Part shown: in pieces, positions 9,259-18,221 of the stretch
Layout: every line of letters starts with the position of its first letter
Position numbering within the stretch: the stretch's first letter is position 1
DNA from: Salirhabdus salicampi
GTDB lineage: Bacteria; Bacillota; Bacilli; Bacillales; Alkalibacillaceae
Reading direction: 5' to 3'
Length of the DNA stretch: 64,000 nucleotides
Assembly (NCBI RefSeq): GCF_024259515.1
Contig: NZ_JANBWE010000001.1
Coordinates: forward strand, 868,001 to 932,000
Notes under the pieces: model-generated
What the model saw: the letters and a program-made list of their open reading frames with translations, nothing else
What the model was told of the DNA's origin: nothing
Databases searched by the model: none
Program-made: the position numbers and the translations under genes

Positions 9259-12200
9259 ATGAAACCAGATATAAAAGAGTCTCAATCAACTGAGCTGACG
9301 TTACAACGATTACTATCTTTATATAGGTTGCTACAAGAAGAAGGAAGTGAACAACTTCCAAAAGTCGCTGACCTTATTGAAAAGGCACTAAATAAAGAAC
9401 TGGTACTTGGTTTTGCAGGTCATTTTTCCGCTGGGAAGTCTACCATGATCAATGATGCTTTAGGACAGCAAATCCTACCTTCGAGTCCGATTCCAACAAG
9501 TGCTAATCTTGTAAAAGTAAAAACAAGTCCAAAAGAGTATGCACGAATATTTTACCGTTACGAAGATCCAGTTCAGTATAAAGCCCCATATGATATCGAA
9601 GCTATTCAACAAATGTGTCGCGACGGTGATGCGATAGAAGCAATTGAAATAAGTAAACACGATTTGTCTATCCCAGAACATGTAACGTTGCTCGATACAC
9701 CAGGTATTGATTCATCAAATGATGCAGATCGGGTTATCACGGAATCTGGCCTACATATTGTTGATGTGTTGTTTTATGTAATGGATTATAATCACGTTCA
9801 ATCAGAAGTGAATTTAGCCTTTCTTAAGGAAATGGGTGAAAAGAATAAACCTTTTTATGTAGTGATCAACCAGATTGATAAACATGAAGAGAAAGAGTTA
9901 TCATTTCAATCGTTCCAGCAAAGTGTACAGGATACTTTTCAAAAGTGGAAAATTAAACCAGAACAAATTTTCTATACAACGTTAAAAGACAAAAATCATC
10001 GACACAATCAGTTTTCTAACGTCAAAAAGGTGATTCACCAAGTTATGTTAGAACAATCAAAACTGATTAAAGATACAGTTCACCATTCAGCAAAAGCGAT
10101 TGTTGAGGAACATGTAAACAGTATATCTAAGGATTATGACGAAGAAAGGACAACATTAGAAGAGAAAATTGAACAACTAGAAACAGAGCTATCCTCGTTT
10201 AACAACGAACCTGAACATGAAGGGGTTGTTGTAAATGCTAAAGAAGCCGAAAAAAGATTCAAACATGACTTACGAGATTTGTTTAAAAATGCTTACTTAA
10301 TGCCATACGAAAATCGGGAAAAAGCGAGAGAATACCTGGTTTCAGCACAATCAAATTTCAAAACGGGTATTCTCTTTGCGAAGAAGAAAACGGAAGCAGA
10401 AAGATCAAGACGTCTTTTTGAGTTCCATTCATCATTAATGGAAACAGCGAAAACACAAGTTGAGGCACACATACGTGAATTATTAACCAAATATATGCGC
10501 TATTATGACGTGCAACACGATGACTTATTCCGAAAGATCCAAGGATTGTCTGTCTCATATGAGATGGATCGATTACGTGATCTCGTCAAATCAGGGGCAG
10601 AGGTTACAGGTGATTATGTTCTTGTATATTGTGAAGACGTTGCAAATGATCTGAAACAAATGTATCGACAAGAAGCGACAAAAATTTGGGATTCGATTTT
10701 TTTGTCGATTCAACACCATGTTAAACGGTTATCCCAGCAGCAAAAACATGAAGAGCAGAAACAACATGAGCTTGCTCACATGCAAAAAGCACGTAAGCAG
10801 ATTGACGATAAGGTGCAATCGATAAAAGAACATTTGTTGTCTACATTGTCTAGTGACCATCCACAAGTTGATGAACAGAAAAGTAATGAGATTATTCAAG
10901 CCATCAGAAAGAAAAGAGAGAATATCAGAACTGAAGTACTACCTGTAAATAGGGATTTGGAGAACGAAAGAGAATACGAGGTGCAAATAGACACAAAAAC
11001 AACATCATTTCATGACGTTAAAGTGTCTGCAGAAGAAGTGATGAAAAAGCTTGATCAAGCAGCCAATATTCTACAACCCCTAACCGGCTTCCAAAACGTA
11101 GCTGCTGACTTTATAAATCGGAAAGATAGGTTACAAAACCGACATTATACAATTGCTCTGTTTGGTGCTTTTAGCGCAGGGAAGACGTCCTTTGCAAATG
11201 CTCTACTCGGTGAGGCCTTACTGCCTGTTTCACCAAATCCGACGACGGCGACAGTGAATAAAATTAGCCCCCCAAATGACAAACATCGTCACGGAACAGC
11301 CTTAGTTCAGTTAAAGAGTGAACAAGAGTTAATTGAAAATATAAAAGATGTAACCTTAAGTGATATATCGTTTCATTCATTACAGGAATGCGTTGATTGG
11401 TTAAAGAAAAAAAACGAAGGAAAAGCTGACACTGTTCACCAGTCTTTTATTGAGGCACTGATTCAAGGTTATGCGTCAATGCGTGAGTTAATAGGGAAGC
11501 GCACTGTCATTCGTAGAGATGAATTGGCAGACTATATTGTGAAAGAAGATATAGCATGTTATGTGGAATGGATAGAATTATTTTATGATTGTCCGTTTAC
11601 CCGAAAAGGGATTACGCTAGTCGACACACCAGGAGCAGATTCTATTAATGCGAGACATACAGATGTAGCATTTGACTACATTAAAAATGCTGACGCTATT
11701 TTATTTGTGACGTATTACAATCATGCTTTTTCACAGGCTGATCGAGAGTTTTTATTACAGCTTGGTCGTGTAAAAGATATATTTGCATTAGATAAGATGT
11801 TTTTTATTTTGAATGCAGCTGATTTAGCTAAAGATGAAGATGAACTTCGCGCAGTAGAGACATATCTACAAAGTCATTTGTTACAATATGGAATTCAACA
11901 GCCCAAAACGTACCCTCTATCAAGTAAATTGGCATTGGAAGAAAAAGCATCGAATCAAAGCATGAACTCAAGAATAAAACGTTTTGAACAAGATTTTAAT
12001 TCATTTTTAGATGAAGATTTAACACAATTATTTATCCAATCTGCGTTGCGAGACATGAAGAATGTGACTGAAGTTTTAGACGACTACATTCAATTTGCTT
12101 CCGTTGACCAACAAGAAAAAGATAAACAAATACAAGGGCATAAAACAAGGGAAAAATCGTTGCATGACATGATTTGGGAAATGCCGACAGACCCTTACGT

Positions 12201-12894
12201 AAAATCATCATTACATGAGATAGATGAACTGGTATTTTATATTAGGCAACGAACTTTTTTACGGTTTTCCGACATGTATAAGGAAACGTTCCACCCTGGT
12301 CAGATTAAGTCTAATGGAAGAAAAGGAAAACTAGAGTTACAAGAAGCGTTACAATCTTTAATCTACAAATTGAATCTACATTTATACCATGAATTGCAGG
12401 CAACTTCTTTACGAATTGAAAATCATTTAAGTAAAGTAATGGAGCAGTTTGCAGATGATCTCGTAAGGAAATGTTCAGAAATCACGTCATTTCACGCTTT
12501 TCCATCTATTAGTGAGGAGACTTATGAAACCCCTGAGATTCCTCATAATTTAGTGAAAGACAGCGATGGGCAGTTAACAAAACCACTTTCACTTTTTAAA
12601 AACACGAAATCGTTTTTTGAACAAAATGAGAAGGAAATTATGAAGGATGAATTGCAAAAGCTGTTGGATCCAATTATACAGGAAGTGCTAGAAGAGCAAG
12701 CAGGTATATTACAGCAATACTATTTACCAATGTGGCGTGAAAAAGTAAAAGGTATAAAGGTTAAGTATACTGAAGCGATCGCTGAATACTATAAAGGATT
12801 AGAGTACACTTTAACTGATGAAACGTATTTGACGGCTCTAAAAAGATCACGAAAACAAATACATGCTGTTTTAAGCGGAACAGAGGGAAAATAG
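9259..12894 (+). CDS. dynA: Tandem dynamin-like GTPase
   Basis: This 1211-residue protein has two full bacterial dynamin units in one chain. The first P-loop is GHFSAGKS at residues 54-61, with DTPGID about 90 residues later. The second is GAFSAGKT near 635-642, with DTPGAD about 160 residues later. Long charged helical stalk regions follow each G domain. The size and architecture match B. subtilis DynA (YpbR, about 1190 residues), which tethers and fuses membranes and helps cells survive pore-forming antibiotics and phage lysis. The start ATG is behind GTGAGGAG. It is monocistronic, between the his operon terminator and its own terminator. Confidence 0.92.
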   Translation: MKPDIKESQSTELTLQRLLSLYRLLQEEGSEQLPKVADLIEKALNKELVLGFAGHFSAGKSTMINDALGQQILPSSPIPTSANLVKVKTSPKEYARIFYRYEDPVQYKAPYDIEAIQQMCRDGDAIEAIEISKHDLSIPEHVTLLDTPGIDSSNDADRVITESGLHIVDVLFYVMDYNHVQSEVNLAFLKEMGEKNKPFYVVINQIDKHEEKELSFQSFQQSVQDTFQKWKIKPEQIFYTTLKDKNHRHNQFSNVKKVIHQVMLEQSKLIKDTVHHSAKAIVEEHVNSISKDYDEERTTLEEKIEQLETELSSFNNEPEHEGVVVNAKEAEKRFKHDLRDLFKNAYLMPYENREKAREYLVSAQSNFKTGILFAKKKTEAERSRRLFEFHSSLMETAKTQVEAHIRELLTKYMRYYDVQHDDLFRKIQGLSVSYEMDRLRDLVKSGAEVTGDYVLVYCEDVANDLKQMYRQEATKIWDSIFLSIQHHVKRLSQQQKHEEQKQHELAHMQKARKQIDDKVQSIKEHLLSTLSSDHPQVDEQKSNEIIQAIRKKRENIRTEVLPVNRDLENEREYEVQIDTKTTSFHDVKVSAEEVMKKLDQAANILQPLTGFQNVAADFINRKDRLQNRHYTIALFGAFSAGKTSFANALLGEALLPVSPNPTTATVNKISPPNDKHRHGTALVQLKSEQELIENIKDVTLSDISFHSLQECVDWLKKKNEGKADTVHQSFIEALIQGYASMRELIGKRTVIRRDELADYIVKEDIACYVEWIELFYDCPFTRKGITLVDTPGADSINARHTDVAFDYIKNADAILFVTYYNHAFSQADREFLLQLGRVKDIFALDKMFFILNAADLAKDEDELRAVETYLQSHLLQYGIQQPKTYPLSSKLALEEKASNQSMNSRIKRFEQDFNSFLDEDLTQLFIQSALRDMKNVTEVLDDYIQFASVDQQEKDKQIQGHKTREKSLHDMIWEMPTDPYVKSSLHEIDELVFYIRQRTFLRFSDMYKETFHPGQIKSNGRKGKLELQEALQSLIYKLNLHLYHELQATSLRIENHLSKVMEQFADDLVRKCSEITSFHAFPSISEETYETPEIPHNLVKDSDGQLTKPLSLFKNTKSFFEQNEKEIMKDELQKLLDPIIQEVLEEQAGILQQYYLPMWREKVKGIKVKYTEAIAEYYKGLEYTLTDETYLTALKRSRKQIHAVLSGTEGK

Positions 12895-12925
12895 TCATAA
12901 TCGGACAGGGATATAGGACAAAAGG

Positions 12926-12956
12926 CGGGTTTAGGCATGCTAAGCCCGTTTTTTTT
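12926..12956 (+). terminator. Terminator of dynA
   Basis: The stem 12926-12934 with 12940-12948 (CGGGTTTAG / CTAAGCCCG, one G-T pair) encloses a five-base loop and is followed by eight T residues. Confidence 0.88.
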
Positions 12957-13140
12957 ATATTTTTTTATTTTTTTTATACCAATGGAAGAAGTGGTCTAAA
13001 GCACTGATACATAAACGTTTTTAGCAATTGCTGGTAATTAATTGAACTATCAAATTTTTTCAATTTGTCCGAAAACTTAACAATACGGTAGCATTTGGTA
13101 AGACTAACGCTCTTAGTGAACGCCATTCCATCTAAAGCCG

Positions 13141-13167
13141 ATTAATCAGGTTTAATCAGCATTAATC
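13141..13167 (+). promoter_or_regulatory. Triple TTAATC repeat with 10-bp period (possible activator site)
   Basis: ATTAATC at 13141, TTTAATC at 13151 and ATTAATC at 13161 recur at exactly ten-base steps, one DNA helical turn. The array ends just before the proposed -35 box of the ect promoter, a position typical of activator binding. The assignment is an inference from position and spacing only. Confidence 0.4.
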
Positions 13168-13170
13168 TTG

Positions 13171-13200
13171 TTTGCGTAATGTTTCCACACCACCTATTAT
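13171..13200 (+). promoter_or_regulatory. Possible ectA promoter
   Basis: TATTAT at 13195-13200 resembles a -10 box and TTTGCG at 13171-13176 is a poor -35 box, 18 bases apart. A weak -35 would suit an activator-dependent promoter. No sigma-B consensus was found nearby. Confidence 0.35.
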
Positions 13201-13301
13201 TAAAATTGTATTTCGACGGACGCCACAACGCTGATGAAAAGGGTTGAGAGCAAACGTCGTTAAAAACGTAAAAATACAGAATTTTAAAGGAGGAACGAAA
13301 C

Positions 13302-13820
13302 ATTATTAGTCAAATTGCAACCGCACCTTCACGAACAATGAATACGGTTACGTTTGAAAAGCCGACAGTAGAAGATGGCGCGGCAATGTGGGAATTAGTG
13401 AACAATACAACATTGGATACGAACTCCCCATATAAGTACATTATGATGTGTGAGTTTTTTGCAGAGACTTGTGTTGTTGCCAAAGAAAATAATAAGCTTG
13501 TTGGCTTTGTTACCGCTTTTATCCCTCCAGAACGCCCGGACGTCGTTTTCGTATGGCAAGTAGGAGTGGATGCTTCACAACGGGGAAAAGGATTAGCTTC
13601 GCAACTTTTATTGCATATCTTAAATCGTGATGTTTGTTCGAATGTCAAGTTTTTAGAAGCAACTGTGACACCTTCCAATAAGGCTTCACAGACCTTATTC
13701 CGCCGTTTAGCTCAAAAATTATCTACAGAGTGTGAAGTGTCTGAATGTTTTGCCGAAAATTTATTCCCAGGAAACGACCACGAGAAAGAGTTAACTTTTC
13801 GTGTAGGGCCAATCCAATAA
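13302..13820 (+). CDS. ectA: L-2,4-diaminobutyrate N-acetyltransferase, probable ATT start
   Basis: EctA acetylates 2,4-diaminobutyrate, the second step of ectoine synthesis. The GNAT fold is clear: VFVWQVGVDASQRGKGLASQL is the acetyl-CoA loop, and the N-terminal FEKPTVEDGAAMWELV fits the EctA family. The first ATG (13338) has no ribosome binding site. A perfect AAAGGAGG at 13286-13293 instead points to the in-frame ATT codons at 13302 or 13305, with spacing of 8 or 11 bases. The protein would then have 172 residues, closer to the family length, rather than 160. A one-base sequencing error at this start is the main alternative. The gene is first in ectABC. Confidence 0.88.
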   Translation: MISQIATAPSRTMNTVTFEKPTVEDGAAMWELVNNTTLDTNSPYKYIMMCEFFAETCVVAKENNKLVGFVTAFIPPERPDVVFVWQVGVDASQRGKGLASQLLLHILNRDVCSNVKFLEATVTPSNKASQTLFRRLAQKLSTECEVSECFAENLFPGNDHEKELTFRVGPIQ

Positions 13821-13904
13821 GAAGATATTAACTTCACAATGAAATAACGTTAGTGGATGAATTGTAACAAATGATCCAGATAAAGGGATTTAACAATACC
13901 TTTC

Positions 13905-13929
13905 AATACCCATACGGCGTATAGGTATT
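13905..13929 (+). other. Intercistronic hairpin between ectA and ectB
   Basis: AATACC at 13905-13910 pairs with GGTATT at 13924-13929, and ATAC with GTAT inside, leaving one mismatch and a GGC loop. No T tract follows, so it is probably not a terminator; it may protect or process the mRNA. It lies 26 bases before the ectB start. Confidence 0.5.
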
Positions 13930-13955
13930 AAATTTAAAGGAGGAAAAACAAGTCA

Positions 13956-15239
13956 ATGAGTAAAACGGATATGAAAGTCTTTGAAAAGTTAGAATCCGAG
14001 GTACGTAGTTATTGCCGAAGCTTCCCGACAGTATTTAAAAAAGCAAAAGGCTATAAATTATGGGATGAAGATGGAACAGAGTATATCGATTTCTTTTCCG
14101 GAGCAGGAGCATTGAACTATGGACACAACGATGAAACATTAAAGTCAAAATTAGTAGAATACATTTTAAGTGATGGAATTACACATTCACTTGATATGGC
14201 TACAACACCAAAAGCGGAGTTTCTGCAAACATTTCATGATGTCATACTAAAACCGAGAAAACTGGATTATAAAGTAATGTTCCCTGGACCAACAGGTACA
14301 AATACAGTAGAAAGTGCTTTAAAGCTCGCCCGAAAAGCAACCGGTCGTACGGAAGTTATTAGCTTTACGAATGGTTTCCATGGTATGACAATTGGTTCTT
14401 TAGCCGTGACCGGTAACTCCATGAAACGTAAGGGCGCAGGAATTCCATTAACAAACGCTGTCACGATGCCATACGATAACTTTATTGAAGAAGAGGAAGA
14501 ACTGGATACATTAGATTATCTTGAAAAGTTTTTAGAAGGTGGAGGAAGTGGTGTTGAAATTCCAGCTGCCATGATCCTGGAAACAGTACAAGGAGAAGGT
14601 GGAATTAACGCGGCACGACTTGAATGGCTGAAGCGTGTAGAGGAGATTTGTAAAAAGTGGGAAATTCTTCTCATTATTGATGATGTGCAAGCCGGAGTAG
14701 GCCGTACTGGAACATTCTTCAGTTTTGAAGAAGCAGGAATTAAACCAGACATAGTATGTCTTTCTAAATCAATTGGTGGATATGGACTTCCATTTGCCAT
14801 CACATTATTCCGTCCAGACTTAGATATTTGGGCACCTGGTGAACATAACGGTACCTTCCGTGGAAATAACCACGCTTTTGTAACAGCTACAGCGGCTCTA
14901 TCATACTGGAAAGATGACCGTTTAGAAAAATCGATCAAAGAAAAATCGAAGCGCATTTACGCTTTCCTTGAGGAACTCGTTTCGAAATATCCTGAATTAA
15001 AAGGAAAGGTTAAAGGTCGAGGCTTTATGGTAGGAATTTCATCGGAAGTAGATGGGTTGTCAGAGCAAGTTGCAGCGGAAGCGTTTAAGCGTGGACTCAT
15101 TATGGAGACCTCAGGCCCTAAAGACGAAGTATTTAAATTGTTCCCACCAATCAACATTGATGATGAAGGATTAAATAAAGGGTTAGAAATTTTAGAACAA
15201 AGTGTTAAAAGTGTAGTAAAAGAACCAGTAACACAGTAA
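13956..15239 (+). CDS. ectB: Diaminobutyrate-2-oxoglutarate aminotransferase
   Basis: The 427-residue class III PLP aminotransferase converts aspartate semialdehyde to L-2,4-diaminobutyrate with glutamate, the first step of ectoine synthesis. Key parts are [70 protein letters not shown] and [12 protein letters not shown] with the PLP lysine. The start follows AAAGGAGG. It lies in the same direction as ectA and ectC, with about 135 bases after ectA holding a hairpin. Confidence 0.96.
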   Translation: MSKTDMKVFEKLESEVRSYCRSFPTVFKKAKGYKLWDEDGTEYIDFFSGAGALNYGHNDETLKSKLVEYILSDGITHSLDMATTPKAEFLQTFHDVILKPRKLDYKVMFPGPTGTNTVESALKLARKATGRTEVISFTNGFHGMTIGSLAVTGNSMKRKGAGIPLTNAVTMPYDNFIEEEEELDTLDYLEKFLEGGGSGVEIPAAMILETVQGEGGINAARLEWLKRVEEICKKWEILLIIDDVQAGVGRTGTFFSFEEAGIKPDIVCLSKSIGGYGLPFAITLFRPDLDIWAPGEHNGTFRGNNHAFVTATAALSYWKDDRLEKSIKEKSKRIYAFLEELVSKYPELKGKVKGRGFMVGISSEVDGLSEQVAAEAFKRGLIMETSGPKDEVFKLFPPINIDDEGLNKGLEILEQSVKSVVKEPVTQ

Positions 15240-15261
15240 GAGAAATCGAGGAGGAAACGAG

Positions 15262-15654
15262 ATGAAAGTAGTTGCACTAAAAGATATTATTGGAACGGAA
15301 CAAGAAGTAAAAGGGGAGAATTGGACGAGTCGACGATTACTTCTTAAAAAAGACGGTATGGGTTATTCCGTTCATGATACAATTATTAAAGCAGGTACAG
15401 AAACACATATATGGTATCAAAATCATTTAGAAGCTGTATATTGCATCGAAGGCGAAGGGGAAGTTGTAACATTAAAAGATAATAAAGTTTGGCCGATTAA
15501 TAAAGATGTAATTTATGCTCTTGATGAGTATGATGAACATTTGCTTCGTGCTAAAACAGATATGAGAATGGTATGTGTGTTTAATCCACCAATTACAGGA
15601 AAAGAAACACATGATGAAAACGGTGTATACCCATTAATTGAAGACGATGAATAA
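15262..15654 (+). CDS. ectC: L-ectoine synthase
   Basis: EctC is a 130-residue cupin-type enzyme that cyclises N-gamma-acetyl-diaminobutyrate to ectoine. The family pattern is visible in [40 protein letters not shown] and [20 protein letters not shown], with metal-ligand residues in the cupin barrel. Length is normal. It follows ectB by 22 bases with GAGGAGG upstream, and the operon ends in a strong terminator. No ectD hydroxylase or lysC-type aspartokinase follows, so the local cluster makes ectoine, not hydroxyectoine. Confidence 0.96.
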   Translation: MKVVALKDIIGTEQEVKGENWTSRRLLLKKDGMGYSVHDTIIKAGTETHIWYQNHLEAVYCIEGEGEVVTLKDNKVWPINKDVIYALDEYDEHLLRAKTDMRMVCVFNPPITGKETHDENGVYPLIEDDE

Positions 15655-15662
15655 AAGGTTAG

Positions 15663-15690
15663 CCCCCCATCAATGTAATGGGGGGTTTTA
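15663..15690 (+). terminator. Terminator of the ect operon
   Basis: CCCCCCAT at 15663-15670 pairs with ATGGGGGG at 15678-15685, loop of seven bases, then TTTTATT. Confidence 0.9.
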
Positions 15691-16019
15691 TTATGTGAGT
15701 AAACGATAGAAATGACGTCATATTTGATAAATGATATTAACATGAATAAAAGGACAAAGTCCATTTATAATAACAATTGATTAGTCTAATCCTTAGTTCT
15801 ATAAAATTACCATTGTAATAATATTTCGACTACTTACTGTTCCAGTGTTTTACTGGATTTCCACAAGAAAATATGAGATGATGGCTAAAGTGTCAAAAAT
15901 TGAATATTTAACACAGAACTGGTATTGATGCCATTTGTCGTTAATTGGTATGTTTAAATTCAATTATTGGAAACATAAAAATAAAAGTAGAACAATACGC
16001 GTAAGGAGATTGAATAATT
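15691..16019 (+). other. Long leader or intergenic region before cshA
   Basis: About 330 bases without a convincing gene. A small hairpin lies at 15841-15857 (TCCAGT / ACTGGA). Long untranslated leaders are common for cold-induced DEAD-box helicase genes, but I see no specific known motif here. Confidence 0.5.
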
Positions 16020-17489
16020 TTGAAAAAATTTTCAGATTTTCAGTTAAGTCAAGAAGTTGAAGATGCACTTAATGCAATGGGTTTTGAGGAAGCAACACCT
16101 ATCCAAGCGGAGGCTATTCCTACTGGATTAGCAGGTAAAGATTTAATTGGACAAGCACAAACCGGGACGGGAAAAACAACTGCGTTTGGAATACCGTTAA
16201 TTGAACAAATAGATATGGAAGATCGCAACGTTCAAGGAATTGTTTTAGCACCAACAAGAGAACTAGCTGTCCAAGTAGCTGAAGAATTAAATCGCATTGG
16301 TGGTAAAAAAGGTGTATTCACACTGCCTATCTATGGTGGTCAAGATATTGGACGTCAAATTAAATCATTAAAAAAACGTCCGCAAATTATTTCCGCTACA
16401 CCTGGTCGATTATTAGATCACCTTAAGAGAAAAACAATTCGTCTAGACAACATTAAAATGACTGTTTTAGATGAAGCAGATGAAATGTTAAATATGGGCT
16501 TCATTGAAGATATTGAGATGATTCTAAGTAAGATAACAAGCCCACATCAGACAATGCTTTTCTCTGCGACAATGCCGAAGAAAATCGAAGCGTTAGCACA
16601 GAAATTTATGAATAATCCAGAGATGATTAGAGTAAAAGCAAAAGAAATGACAGTGCGTAATATTGATCAGCACTACCTCGAAGTTCACGAAAAACAAAAG
16701 TTTGACGTGCTTAGTCGTTTACTAGATGTTCAATCACCAGATTTAGCAATCGTCTTTGGACGTACGAAGAAACGTGTTGACGAATTAGCGGAAGGATTAA
16801 AGAAACGTGGTTACTCTGCAGAAGGAATTCACGGTGATTTATCCCAATCTAAACGTGATCACGTCATTCGTTTATTTAAAGAAAAAACCATTGATATTAT
16901 GGTAGCAACAGATGTTGCGGCACGGGGATTAGATATTACTGATGTAACTCACGTTTATAACTTCGACATTCCACAAGATCCGGAAAGTTATGTACACCGA
17001 ATTGGACGTACAGGACGTGCGGGTAAAAGTGGGTTATCGGTAACGTTTGTTACTCCAAGAGAAATTAGTCACTTACGGGCTATTGAAGAAGTGACGAAAA
17101 CCAAAATTGAAAAACGACCTATTCCATCCTACTCAGACGTAATTAAAGGAAATCAACAAGCAGCGATTGATCGTCTTGTTGAAACTAGTGATGCGGCTGA
17201 TTTAAAGGAATATCGCGGAACTGCTGAAAACTTATTAAACACTTATGACTCTGTCACATTAGTTTCAGCTGCGCTTAAGTTACTTACAAGAGAACCCGAT
17301 GAAACGCCTGTTAATTTAACAGCAGTAGCACCTCTACGCGCGAAAAAGTCGAAAAGCCGCAGTGGTGGCGGCGGAAGAAGAAATGACCGCCGTAATAGTG
17401 GTCGTAATAACGATCGCAACGGAAATGACAAACGTTCAAATGATCGTAAATATAATGATCGTAGAAAACGATCTAGAGGACGTAAATAA
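16020..17489 (+). CDS. cshA: DEAD-box RNA helicase
   Basis: The 489-residue protein has the ordered helicase motifs: Q motif near [16 protein letters not shown] (motif I), PTRELA, TPGR, DEAD within [12 protein letters not shown], then [19 protein letters not shown] and [13 protein letters not shown]. The C-terminal 50 residues are rich in Arg, Asn and Gly, as in CshA-type helicases that work in cold adaptation, ribosome assembly and the RNA degradosome. It starts at TTG 16020, with AAGGAG about 11 bases upstream. It is monocistronic with its own terminator. Confidence 0.92.
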   Translation: MKKFSDFQLSQEVEDALNAMGFEEATPIQAEAIPTGLAGKDLIGQAQTGTGKTTAFGIPLIEQIDMEDRNVQGIVLAPTRELAVQVAEELNRIGGKKGVFTLPIYGGQDIGRQIKSLKKRPQIISATPGRLLDHLKRKTIRLDNIKMTVLDEADEMLNMGFIEDIEMILSKITSPHQTMLFSATMPKKIEALAQKFMNNPEMIRVKAKEMTVRNIDQHYLEVHEKQKFDVLSRLLDVQSPDLAIVFGRTKKRVDELAEGLKKRGYSAEGIHGDLSQSKRDHVIRLFKEKTIDIMVATDVAARGLDITDVTHVYNFDIPQDPESYVHRIGRTGRAGKSGLSVTFVTPREISHLRAIEEVTKTKIEKRPIPSYSDVIKGNQQAAIDRLVETSDAADLKEYRGTAENLLNTYDSVTLVSAALKLLTREPDETPVNLTAVAPLRAKKSKSRSGGGGRRNDRRNSGRNNDRNGNDKRSNDRKYNDRRKRSRGRK

Positions 17490-17502
17490 TCATATTTCGT
17501 CA

Positions 17503-17540
17503 AAAAACCATTGATGCTCAAAATCAATGGTTTTTGTTTT
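17503..17540 (+). terminator. Terminator of cshA
   Basis: A 13-bp stem (17503-17515 with 17523-17535) has a seven-base loop and is followed by a GTTTT run. Confidence 0.88.
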
Positions 17541-17607
17541 TTAGGCAGGAAATACTCTACTTACTGAGAATTAAATCATGTAGATTACTTAATAAGGAGG
17601 CTGTCCA

Positions 17608-18075
17608 ATGCAAAAACCAATTGAAATTTCAGAGATAACGATTATACAGGATAAACGGCCAAACAGAAGAGCATTTATTTCCGGATTTGAAGAACCACTA
17701 CAATTTGGTGTTCATGGAGGAGTGAAGGAATTTTATGGTGTGTCACCAGAGGAAGAGCACCCCTCAACATTAGATCATATCGTAGCAGCTGCTGGAGGAT
17801 GACTTGTCGGAACACTTTCAGGCGCGCTGGAGGCGCGTAACATCCCAACATTCCCAAATAAGCTAAAAGGACGGTTTAAAGGTGTTATTGAAGCACCGGA
17901 AGGCGTATTAAAGATCACAACCATTCAATGTCATTATGAATTGATTATTCCTGAAAATAAAAAGGAGACAGCTGAGCGCGCATTGAACGTTTTTCCGAAA
18001 AAATGCCCTGTTGCCCAAACATTGGCAGGGTGTGTACATTTTGACCATTCATGGGATATAAAAACCGAAGGGTAG
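17608..18075 (+). CDS. OsmC-family peroxidase with in-frame TGA, probable selenoprotein
   Basis: The frame from ATG 17608 (behind AAGGAGG) runs to TGA at 17800-17802 and then continues, in the same frame and without any other stop, to TAG at 18073-18075, giving 155 codons. Before the TGA it reads DHIVAAAGG and after it LVGTLSGALEARNIP. OsmC/Ohr-type proteins have the peroxidatic cysteine at just this place (AAxGGC pattern), so residue 65 should be Cys and is encoded by TGA. The second conserved cysteine is kept at about 133 (KKCPVAQ). A SECIS-like hairpin follows the TGA. OsmC proteins reduce organic hydroperoxides. The best reading is a selenocysteine enzyme; a nonsense-mutated pseudogene is the alternative. 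Confidence 0.78.
17800..17838 (+). promoter_or_regulatory. Candidate bacterial SECIS element after the TGA codon
   Basis: GCGCGC at 17822-17827 pairs fully (one G-U) with GCGCGT at 17833-17838 around the loop TGGAG. The loop begins 25 bases after the TGA and has G at its second position, as bacterial SECIS elements require for SelB binding. The GC-rich stem stands out from its AT-rich surroundings. selA, selB, selC and selD are not in this window. Confidence 0.65.
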
Positions 18076-18080
18076 TCTGA

Positions 18081-18110
18081 AAAACATGTGTAGCATTACA
18101 CATGTTTTTT
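18081..18110 (+). terminator. Terminator after the OsmC gene
   Basis: A 12-bp stem (18081-18092 with 18097-18108) with loop GCAT runs into T residues. It lies just after the TAG at 18075, which supports the gene extending through the TGA to that point. Confidence 0.88.
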
Positions 18111-18221
18111 TAAAGTTGTATTTATTTATATACATTTTATTGAATTCACATTTGGAAAGGTTTACACTTTGTATATAAAGATGGAAAATTGTCTAATGTA
18201 AGGAATGGGTGAGGGGTCATT

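Larger units (their letters stand above)
12957..13301 (+). other. Upstream region of the ectoine operon, no gene seen
   Basis: About 345 bases are free of convincing reading frames. They hold the phased repeat at 13141-13167, a possible promoter at 13171-13200 and a leader of about 100 nt containing CGACG (near 13218) and CGTCG (near 13255), which could pair. Long regulatory regions are usual in front of ectABC because the operon responds to osmotic stress. No known riboswitch class was recognised. Confidence 0.6.

Noticed and set aside
9259-12894. Phage-defence or transposon island around dynA
   Set aside because: Bacterial dynamins can act in phage tolerance, but dynA is a normal chromosomal gene in Bacillaceae and no defence or mobility genes flank it.
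12957-13300. Riboswitch in the ectA leader
   Set aside because: Some self-complementary segments occur, but no known aptamer core was found and pairing is weak.
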